Positions 7,155 to 13,047 of a stretch of DNA of 13,047 nucleotides are shown piece after piece. The notes beneath the pieces were generated by a model. The model saw only the letters and a program-made list of their open reading frames with translations, searched no databases and had not been told where the DNA came from. The stretch spans positions 1 through 13,047 of the forward strand of contig JAKAHF010000007.1 of the NCBI GenBank assembly GCA_021815245.1, in the 5' to 3' direction. How positions within the stretch are numbered: the stretch's first letter is position 1; every line of letters begins with the position of its first letter. Origin of the DNA: Actinomycetes bacterium (GTDB taxonomy: Bacteria; Actinomycetota; Thermoleophilia; RBG-16-64-13). The translations under genes and the position numbers were made by a program.

Positions 7155-8071
7155 TGCACGCAGTCAACAACTGCCCGAAGAATCTGCACATGACGGTCAC
7201 GTGCCGCTGGTCGGGCCTGCCGAAGCTGAGCGAACGAGTCGAGCAGAAGTTCTTCATACTTCCGCAACGCTACGACACGGCTCTTGCGCTGCTGCGTCGC
7301 ACCTGCCGGCAGGACCCCGAGTACTGGGTCGGCCAGGTCAACAGTCTCTACTTCGACACTCCCGATCTCGATCAGCATCAGCGCTCCGACGCGGGCGAGT
7401 TCAACAAGGACAAGATCCGCATCCGCTGGTACGGCGAGGAGTGCGATCCCCACCGCGTCGATTGCTCCGAGCAGTCCGACCGGCCGGTCAGAGTCTGGTT
7501 GGAGCGCAAGTCGCGATTCGGCTTCGCGTCGACAAAACAGCGTGTCTGCCTGACCGTTGCCGCTCACAAGCTTGCCCATGGCGCCCTGCCGCAGGGCATC
7601 CTGCCGCAGGCCACGCTGATGCAAACGGTCGCCAGCTTCGGCTTCTTCACCCACGCGCCGCTGGTGCCCGTCATCGCGATCTCGTACTGGCGCTACCGCT
7701 TCGTCGAGCCCGAGACCGGCTTTCGCATCTCGATCGACTCGCGCATCCGGTCATCGCTTGTCATGCCGGGCCTCGGCCGGGGAGAGCGGGCTTTGGAGTT
7801 GCCGGGGGCGATCGTCGAGGTCAAGGGAGCCAGGTTCGATGTGCCGCGTTCTCTGCGCGACATCGCCGAGATAGGGTCGTCGTGGACCCGTTACTCGAAG
7901 TACTCGTCGAGCATCGAGGCGCACCAGTCGCGTCGCGGCAGCGTGTCGAGATTATGGCCGAATGGGATGATGGAGGCCGCTCCGGGCCGCCTGTGCCCGG
8001 TGAGACCGGAAGCATACGAGCGGCACGTGCCTGTGGCCGCGTCGCTCGTCGAGGAATTCGAAACCGAATAG
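7154..8071 (+). CDS. VTC-domain polyphosphate polymerase-type protein
   Basis: This 305-residue protein belongs to the VTC branch of the triphosphate tunnel metalloenzyme fold, the catalytic fold of yeast Vtc4 that makes polyphosphate from ATP. Charged tunnel residues are seen in order: E30-Q-K32, NSLYFDT (63-69), K87-I-R89-I-R91, E117-R-K119, R180/R182 in SYWRYRF, ISID (192-195), E222-V-K224, and S248-K249-Y250. All the expected basic and acidic strands are present, so an active enzyme is plausible. No transmembrane helix is visible, so it probably works at the inner membrane face with the DUF4956 protein encoded 12 nt downstream. Start choice is firm: GGAGG (7142-7146) lies 7 nt before the ATG, which overlaps the previous stop as TGATG. 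Product chain and cellular purpose are not known for bacterial homologues in this context. Confidence 0.88.
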   Translation: MHAVNNCPKNLHMTVTCRWSGLPKLSERVEQKFFILPQRYDTALALLRRTCRQDPEYWVGQVNSLYFDTPDLDQHQRSDAGEFNKDKIRIRWYGEECDPHRVDCSEQSDRPVRVWLERKSRFGFASTKQRVCLTVAAHKLAHGALPQGILPQATLMQTVASFGFFTHAPLVPVIAISYWRYRFVEPETGFRISIDSRIRSSLVMPGLGRGERALELPGAIVEVKGARFDVPRSLRDIAEIGSSWTRYSKYSSSIEAHQSRRGSVSRLWPNGMMEAAPGRLCPVRPEAYERHVPVAASLVEEFETE

Positions 8072-8083
8072 GAGGGGCGCCGT

Positions 8084-8755
8084 ATGTGGGACCAGGTTGT
8101 AACGACGTGGCAGGGGATGCTCTCCTCGTTGACGTGGACTGAAGCGATCATCTCGCTCGCTTTCTCGGTGGTCTTTTCGCTGGTCGTCTACTTCATGTAC
8201 CAGCTGTTCTACGGGTCGAGGCACATCGGGGCGGGCGTGCATCGCATGTTTCTCGTCGGCGGGCCGGCCATCACCGTGCTCTTTCTGGGCATACAGACGT
8301 CGATCCCTCTGTCCCTCGGTCTGCTGGGCGCGCTTTCGTTCGTCCGCTTCAGGACTCCGGTAAAAGATCCGGCCGAGATCGGCTTCCTGCTCCTCCTCAT
8401 CGCCTCTTCGATCGGGGCCTCCTCGGGCAACTTCATGCTCATCGCGCTCCTCTTCGTCGCCGTGTTCATCGTCCTGGGTGTGAAGTGGCTGCTGCGCGAC
8501 AGGGCCTCTGTGGGCGCTCGTGGAAGCCTCATGCTCTCCATCGACAACAGCGATTTCGAGACCATCGAGGACAGGTTGAAGACCTTCCTCGCCTCGCGGC
8601 TGAAGGGACTCGCCCTGCAATCGATGTCCATCGTCGACGGCAAGGTGAACCTGCAGTACCAATACAAGCAGCAACCCACGCTGGATTGGACCGCGCTCGT
8701 CAACGAGCTCAACCAAGTGACCGCCCCTTCGACCGTGGAGATCTTCGTAGGATGA
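8084..8755 (+). CDS. DUF4956 membrane protein
   Basis: This 223-residue protein has about four hydrophobic helices (roughly 21-43, 56-73, 100-116 and 117-137). The highly conserved family stretch LGLLGALSFVRFRTPVKDPAEIGF (78-101) lies between the second and third. A soluble C-terminal domain (about 140-223) looks like an alpha/beta fold with LMLSIDNSDFETIE. The biochemical role of DUF4956 is unknown. It is regularly found beside VTC-domain genes, so it may be the membrane partner or exit channel for the polymerase, as Vtc1 helices are in yeast; this is inference. AGGAGG (8070-8075) overlaps the previous stop and lies 8 nt before the ATG. The stop overlaps the next start by 4 nt (ATGA), which points to fixed expression with both neighbours. 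Confidence 0.9.
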   Translation: MWDQVVTTWQGMLSSLTWTEAIISLAFSVVFSLVVYFMYQLFYGSRHIGAGVHRMFLVGGPAITVLFLGIQTSIPLSLGLLGALSFVRFRTPVKDPAEIGFLLLLIASSIGASSGNFMLIALLFVAVFIVLGVKWLLRDRASVGARGSLMLSIDNSDFETIEDRLKTFLASRLKGLALQSMSIVDGKVNLQYQYKQQPTLDWTALVNELNQVTAPSTVEIFVG

Positions 8756-10896
8756 GAAAGCCGGCGATAGCGATCGTGAGCTTGGCCATGGCGCTTGCCC
8801 TGGCAGGGTGCTCGGAGGAGGCCCGCACGGTCGAGACTGCGGCACAGTCGACGGCCACGTCTGTGGCCTCGGGCCAAACAGGCGCCGGCGGGCCGGCGTC
8901 GACAGCGACGCCGGGCGAGTCGGGCACGGTGATCGCCAGCTACTCCGAGGCGTTGACGGTCGCGTACGGCGACGACGACCTCGACGCCAGCTGGGATCAA
9001 TCCAAGGCTTCGCTCATCACTCTCGCGGGTGGGCAGATCCGGTTCGACGGCGTTGGAGCGTCCGTGTCGGGCAGCAAGATCACCATCGCCAAGGCCGGCA
9101 CATACGTGGTCACCGGCAAAGCCGGCGACGCGCAGATACTGATCGATTGCAAGGATGTGGGGCTCGTCCGGCTGGTGTTGAACGGTGCCGACATCACCTC
9201 TTCGAGCGGCGCGCCCATCTATGCGAAGCAGGCCGAGAAGGTAGTCTTGATCCTCGCCGACGGCACGCAGAACACCGTCGCCGACGGCGGCGACTACACG
9301 TACGACGACGATTCGTCCGACGAACCGAATGCCGCGGTCTTCAGCGATACCGACCTCACCATCAACGGCGGAGGTTCGCTGACGGTCAGCGCAAACTACA
9401 ACGATGGCATCACCAGCAAGGACGATCTCAAGATCGTAGGCGGCACCCTGACGATCAACGCCGCCAACGACGCGGTGAACGGCAAGGACTCCCTCGGCGT
9501 GAAAGATGCCCTGATCACTGTCAGTGCCAAGGGCGACGGACTTCAGTCGACCAACGACACGTCGGCCGACAAGGGATTCATCTGCATCTCTGGCGGGAGT
9601 TTCAACATTTCCGCCGGATCCGACGGCGTCCAGGCGACCACCACCCTGCTCATCACCGCCGGCGATTTCGCCATCACAACGGGCGGAGGCAGTGAGAATG
9701 GCAAGCCACACCAGAGTGCACTCGGCGGCATGCGTGGGACGGCTCCCGGGGCGGGCCGCGACCGGGGTGCCTGGAGTACCACGACTGAATCGAGCACGAC
9801 GACCGTCGGGGCGACGGCCGCCAATGCCGCCGGCGAGGAGCCTCTGGCCGAGCCCGACAACGAGTCGAGCAGTTCCAAAGGCCTGAAGGCAGACGGGGGC
9901 GTGTTCGTGCAGGGCGGCACGTTCTCCCTCGATTGCGCCGACGACACTCTGCACTCCAACGGTACGGTCAAGGTCTCCGGCGGCACCTTCACCCTCGCCT
10001 CGGGCGACGACGCCGTGCACGCTGACGTGAGCATCGCCATCTCGGGTGGCGATTTCGCCATATCGACCTGCTACGAAGGCATCGAGAGCAACGTCATCGA
10101 CATCGCAGACGGCACCATCATCCTGAAGGCCAGCGATGACGGCATCAACGGAGTCGACCTCCCGACAGCCGCCGCGCCGACCGACAGCACCACCACTACC
10201 GCTCGCGCGGGGCGCGGCATGGGCGGCGGCATGCCGGGCGAGACCGGCAACTCCCGGCTCCGCATCAGCGGCGGATATCTAGCGCTCGACGCGGGGGGCG
10301 ATGGGATCGACATCAACGGCACCGTCGAGATGACGGCGGGCACCGTCGTGATCAACGGCCCGACCAACAACCTCAATGGGGCCCTCGACTATCTGAGCGA
10401 GCTCAAGGTCACCGGAGGACTTTTGATCGCGGTCGGCAGCGCCGGCATGGCCGAGGCTCCTACCGAAGCATCGACCCAGTACTCGATAATGGTCAACTTC
10501 GATGAGACACAGGCGGCCGGCACCATCGTGCGCGTCGAAGACGAGACCGGCACGCCGGTGCTTACCATGGCCCCGAGCAAGAAATACAGGTCGATCGTGC
10601 TGAGCTCGCCCGACCTCAAACAGGGCGCCACCTACACGGTCTACCTCGGGGGCTCCATGACGGGCGTCGCCCGCGACACCGTGTACTCCGAGGGCACCTA
10701 CTCCGGCGGTTTGGAATGCGCGAAGCTGACGCTCGATTCGGTCGTCACGACGTCTGGAGTGACGGGCACGATAGGCGGTGGCGGATTCCCGGGAGGCGGA
10801 GACTATGATGGTTCTTGGGGCGGCGATGGCACTCAGCCCTCCCCGCCTGGCATGCCCGAGGGCGGTGGATCGCCCCCTGCCGGTGGCGGTCCCTAG
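8752..10896 (+). CDS. Large Cthe_2159-type beta-helix carbohydrate-binding-domain lipoprotein
   Basis: I start this 714-residue protein at ATG 8752, in the ATGA overlap with the DUF4956 stop, because it gives MRKPAIAIV and a perfect lipobox LAGC (Cys20). The open frame continues upstream without biological sense. After a Ser/Thr/Ala-rich spacer it has the same opening rungs as the smaller paralogue (GTYVVTG, then VLNGADITSSSGAPIYAK, then VVLILADGT) and the same C-terminal module (STQYSIM to TYTVYLGG, about 574-636). It has extra rungs and two inserts. The first (about 310-365) has Gly-rich and TTTESSTTT parts. The second (about 472-500) has DSTTTTARAGRGMGGGMPG. The tail (about 673-714) is Gly/Pro-rich with GGGGFPGGG, like the CotH inserts. 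It is probably a surface-anchored, Ca2+-stabilised polysaccharide or polymer binder. It meets the MoaF-family gene tail to tail. Confidence 0.87.
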   Translation: MRKPAIAIVSLAMALALAGCSEEARTVETAAQSTATSVASGQTGAGGPASTATPGESGTVIASYSEALTVAYGDDDLDASWDQSKASLITLAGGQIRFDGVGASVSGSKITIAKAGTYVVTGKAGDAQILIDCKDVGLVRLVLNGADITSSSGAPIYAKQAEKVVLILADGTQNTVADGGDYTYDDDSSDEPNAAVFSDTDLTINGGGSLTVSANYNDGITSKDDLKIVGGTLTINAANDAVNGKDSLGVKDALITVSAKGDGLQSTNDTSADKGFICISGGSFNISAGSDGVQATTTLLITAGDFAITTGGGSENGKPHQSALGGMRGTAPGAGRDRGAWSTTTESSTTTVGATAANAAGEEPLAEPDNESSSSKGLKADGGVFVQGGTFSLDCADDTLHSNGTVKVSGGTFTLASGDDAVHADVSIAISGGDFAISTCYEGIESNVIDIADGTIILKASDDGINGVDLPTAAAPTDSTTTTARAGRGMGGGMPGETGNSRLRISGGYLALDAGGDGIDINGTVEMTAGTVVINGPTNNLNGALDYLSELKVTGGLLIAVGSAGMAEAPTEASTQYSIMVNFDETQAAGTIVRVEDETGTPVLTMAPSKKYRSIVLSSPDLKQGATYTVYLGGSMTGVARDTVYSEGTYSGGLECAKLTLDSVVTTSGVTGTIGGGGFPGGGDYDGSWGGDGTQPSPPGMPEGGGSPPAGGGP

Positions 10897-11744
10897 ATCT
10901 CAGCTCGACCGCGTGGGGTGCCTTCACGCTGGGTGACATTGAGCACCCGGGCGTGAGCCCCCACCGCAAAGTTGACGATCTTGGAGAAGTCCCCACCTTC
11001 ATAACCGAAGATCTTGCCCGCGGTCCGCATGGCCTCGAGGTCGACCACGACGGCGCCCAAGGTGGGGACGATCTTCTCTCTCCACACAAACAGGTAGAGA
11101 TCGTCGCCCAACTTGAAGTGGTGGCAACGGTCGGTGTCGGCCAGACCTTGCTCCGAGCCCTCGAGACAGTGCCACGTGTAGAAGCGCTCGTTGAGGTACA
11201 CGTGCTCGTAGCGCTCGGTGGCGCTGTAGGTGTACTCGATGCGCCGGCCGACAAGATCCAAGGTGGGCTCATGGCGGGGTGTGCCCGTGTTGAACGGCGC
11301 GCCGATGGCCGCGCTGCGAAAAGTGGCTCCGACCGCGGTGAGCTCGTCGCCGGCTGCCGCACGTTCCAGCAGGGGACGCCGGGCCTGGGTGATGTCGGGC
11401 AGCTGAGCCGCCAGCGCGGTCGCGATGCCCTGACGCAGGTCGATGACCAGACTGATGGCGGTCGTCTGTTCCAAACGTTTCACGAAGTCGACGAAGTAGA
11501 TGTGCTCGCGCACCTTGGCGGCTGTGTAGGCTTCCTCGGTCTCGCGTCCTACTTCGTGCTCGGGCATAGCGACCCACGTAAGCCGCGTAGCCGTGTCGAA
11601 GCGGCAGTCGACGGCCTGCCCGTCTTCGAAGTTGAGCGAGATGGTAGTGCCAGTCAGATCACCGGTCGCAGCCGGACTGTTGCTGTCGGGGGCGAAAGCG
11701 TGCGCCAACTCCCCTACGCTGATCCACCGGGTCGAATCGGTCAC
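10893..11744 (-). CDS. MoaF-family protein
   Basis: This 283-residue protein matches the two-part MoaF family: an N-terminal domain (about 1-110) and the strongly conserved C-terminal domain with HEPTLDLVGRRIEYTYS, RYEHVYLNERFYTWHCLEG, LADTDRCHHFKL, LYLFVWREKIVPT and GKIFGYEGGDF. The fold is expected to be lipocalin-like. I start at GTG 11744, which has AAAGGAG just upstream at good spacing; a longer frame from 11795 has no such site. The database label of molybdenum cofactor biosynthesis looks like a name clash with the monoamine-regulon moa genes, as far as I recall, and should not be trusted. It is divergent from an SDR gene, so a role in small-molecule metabolism or ligand binding is a reasonable inference. 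The stop TAG shares CTAG (10893-10896) with the stop of the convergent lipoprotein gene. Confidence 0.88.
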   Translation of the reverse strand: MTDSTRWISVGELAHAFAPDSNSPAATGDLTGTTISLNFEDGQAVDCRFDTATRLTWVAMPEHEVGRETEEAYTAAKVREHIYFVDFVKRLEQTTAISLVIDLRQGIATALAAQLPDITQARRPLLERAAAGDELTAVGATFRSAAIGAPFNTGTPRHEPTLDLVGRRIEYTYSATERYEHVYLNERFYTWHCLEGSEQGLADTDRCHHFKLGDDLYLFVWREKIVPTLGAVVVDLEAMRTAGKIFGYEGGDFSKIVNFAVGAHARVLNVTQREGTPRGRAEI

Positions 11745-11843
11745 GAGCTCTCCTTTCGCACCGAGCGAAGCGACTCTCCGCTCTGCTGCCAGCATACACG
11801 CAGACCGTCCTCAGTCAGCGTGGCAATCGGCCTGGGTGAGGAG

Positions 11844-11866
11844 ATTGGTACACTATCGCTACCATT
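11844..11866. promoter_or_regulatory. Inverted repeat in the MoaF/SDR divergent region
   Basis: ATTGGTA (11844-11850) and TACCATT (11860-11866) form a 6-of-7-bp inverted repeat around 9 nt, in the 183-bp gap between divergent starts at 11744 and 11928. A weak -10-like TACACT (11849-11854) for the SDR direction overlaps the left arm. The layout suits an operator for a TetR-type or similar dimeric regulator controlling both directions. No regulator gene is in the window. Confidence 0.35.
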
Positions 11867-11927
11867 TGCCGTTCGGATGCGAGAGAATGCGGCGGATAGA
11901 AAACGCCGGGACGATCGGGAGTGAATC

Positions 11928-12695
11928 ATGCCTACGGGTCTACAGGGCAAGGCGGTCATCATAACCGGGGGCGCGTCCGGCATCGGCAGGGCGACCGCTC
12001 TCGCCTTCGCCGGGCAGGGCGCCAAGGTCTTCATAGCGACGGCGCGCAGTCTGACCGCCGCCGAAGAGACGGTGGCTCAAATCAAAGCGTTGGGCGGAGA
12101 AGCCGTCTTCTGTCAGTGCGACGTGAGCAGCGAGGCCTCGGTCGCCGCCATGGTCGCCAAGGCGGTCGGGGCCTTCGGTCGCGTCGACTTCGCGTTCAAC
12201 AACGCGGGCGTCGGAGCCGACGGCGTGACACTGCCGTTTCTGCCTCTGGCCGAACTGCCCGAAGCCGACTTCGACTGTGTCATCGACACCAATCTCAAGG
12301 GTGTCTTTCTCTGCATGAAGCACGAGATCAGGCAGATGCGCGCGCAAGGGGGCGGCGTGATCATCAACACATCATCTACGTCGGCCAATCACGTCATGCC
12401 TGGGTTCGGTGCCTATCCGGCCGCCAAGTCGGGCATCAACGTGCTCACCAAGCTGGCTGCCGTCGAGAACCGCGACGCGGGCATCAGGGCGAACGTCGTC
12501 GCGCCCGGGCCGACCAAAGGCACCGGCATGTCCGACCGGCTGCTCTCGGCCATGAAGCCCGGCGAGGGGCCGCCCGTGCACCTGATGGGCACCGCCGAGC
12601 AGGTCGCCGACGTCGTCGTTTGGCTCTGCTCAGAGGAAGCCGCCTTCGTCAACGGCAACATCATCTCGGTCGACGGCGGGTTGGATATCGCCTGA
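11928..12695 (+). CDS. Short-chain dehydrogenase/reductase (SDR)
   Basis: This 255-residue classical SDR has the cofactor loop TGGASGIG (13-20), D65, NNAG (91-94) and the full catalytic set N122, S150, Y163 and K167 (YPAAK). R40 right after the second strand hints at NADP(H) preference, which is uncertain. Such enzymes oxidise or reduce hydroxyl/keto groups; the substrate cannot be read from sequence. GGGAG (11917-11921) lies 6 nt before the ATG. It is divergent from the MoaF-family gene and followed after 29 bp by a cupin-like gene on the same strand, so the three may form one pathway unit. Confidence 0.93.
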   Translation: MPTGLQGKAVIITGGASGIGRATALAFAGQGAKVFIATARSLTAAEETVAQIKALGGEAVFCQCDVSSEASVAAMVAKAVGAFGRVDFAFNNAGVGADGVTLPFLPLAELPEADFDCVIDTNLKGVFLCMKHEIRQMRAQGGGVIINTSSTSANHVMPGFGAYPAAKSGINVLTKLAAVENRDAGIRANVVAPGPTKGTGMSDRLLSAMKPGEGPPVHLMGTAEQVADVVVWLCSEEAAFVNGNIISVDGGLDIA

Positions 12696-12724
12696 ACGAC
12701 TCTACTACCCAGAGAGGAAGTCCG

Positions 12725-13047
12725 ATGGAATCGAAGTACGCGAAGTTCATCATCACCGAGCCCGCCAAAGAAGAGCACGGCTACGAAGAGAAAGACGGGC
12801 CCGATGTCATGTCGGCGATGGCCTACCTCGACGGCGGGATCATCCCCGGCGGCCAGTACTGCGAGACCCACTGGTTCCACAAGCCCACCAAGTACTCGCC
12901 CAAGAGCCACACCCACGACTTCGACGAGTGCCTGGTGTTCATGGGCGGCGACCCCGATAACCCCATGGAACTCAATGCCGAGCTCGAGCTCTACATCGAA
13001 GACGAGCGGCACCTCATCACCAAGAGCTGCATTGTGTTCATCCCGGC
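12725..13047 (+). CDS. Cupin-like protein (5' part, cut by window end)
   Basis: The frame begins at ATG 12725, with AGAGGAAG (12713-12720) just upstream, and runs open to the window edge (107 full codons). It starts MESKYAKFIITEPAKEE. It contains SHTHDFDE with a following MGG, the H-x-H-x3-E pattern of a cupin metal site, and near the edge ITKSCIVFIP, which fits the next cupin strands. Such a barrel could be a metal-dependent enzyme or a binding protein. It probably shares a transcript with the SDR gene. The rest of the protein, including the second metal-binding motif, is outside the window. Confidence 0.75.
   Translation, partial: MESKYAKFIITEPAKEEHGYEEKDGPDVMSAMAYLDGGIIPGGQYCETHWFHKPTKYSPKSHTHDFDECLVFMGGDPDNPMELNAELELYIEDERHLITKSCIVFIP

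Noticed and set aside
8485..8751. Upstream extension of the large lipoprotein frame
   Set aside because: The extension overlaps the DUF4956 gene in another frame, encodes low-complexity sequence and would bury the signal peptide and lipobox that begin at 8752.
8209..10020. Long open frame of about 600 codons on the minus strand
   Set aside because: It lies opposite the DUF4956 and lipoprotein genes, its product is Arg/Gly/Val-rich without domains, and high GC makes long antisense frames common.
9360..10140. Repeated GGCGGCACC-like DNA pattern resembling a repeat array
   Set aside because: The pattern follows the codon repeats of the beta-helix rungs, is irregular in spacing, and is not a CRISPR or mobile repeat.
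11745..11795. Longer start of the MoaF-family gene
   Set aside because: The GTG at 11744 has AAAGGAG right before it, and the family-like sequence begins there.
10815..11924. Open frame of about 370 codons on the plus strand
   Set aside because: It is opposite the clearly recognised MoaF-family gene and its product shows no family features.

Overview
The window is high-GC DNA with dense, short-gapped, well-spaced genes and many G/C third positions. It most resembles an anaerobic actinobacterium, perhaps of the Coriobacteriia type. The reasons are the GC bias, a rubrerythrin, an Old Yellow Enzyme-type flavoenzyme with an added Fe-S motif, and a MoaF-family protein beside an SDR and a cupin. 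The taxonomic assignment is inference; no rRNA, tRNA, IS element, phage gene or CRISPR array was seen.

Left part (1-2056, minus strand): a flavin/Fe-S oxidoreductase, then a classical rubrerythrin, then a possible 27-residue small protein with a strong ribosome-binding site, then two GC-rich hairpins. A perfect 14-bp palindrome sits just upstream of the rubrerythrin ribosome-binding site.

Centre (2227-10896, plus strand): a six-gene cell-envelope cluster. The order is a CotH-type atypical kinase lipoprotein, a GT39/YkcB-like membrane glycosyltransferase, a membrane-anchored Cthe_2159-type beta-helix protein, a VTC-type polyphosphate-polymerase-domain protein, a DUF4956 membrane protein, and a large Cthe_2159-type lipoprotein. 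Four of the five junctions are 1-12 nt gaps or stop/start overlaps. The fifth, ahead of the first beta-helix gene, is 127 bp and shares sequence blocks with the leader of the CotH gene, which suggests two co-regulated transcription units. The CotH protein and the last lipoprotein share Thr-rich linkers and a Gly-rich F-P-G-G style. My working model is an envelope system in which a secreted kinase, a polyphosphate-type polymerase with a membrane partner and a sugar transferase build or modify surface polymers or proteins, with two beta-helix proteins as surface binders. Gene co-occurrence of this general kind is known to me, but the biochemical role of the set is not established.

Right part (10893-13047): a MoaF-family gene on the minus strand converges on the cluster, and the two genes share one CTAG as both stop codons. 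Divergent from it, across a 183-bp region with an inverted repeat, are an SDR dehydrogenase and a cupin-like gene cut by the window edge. These look like a separate metabolic unit of unknown substrate. All gaps between genes are under 200 bp.
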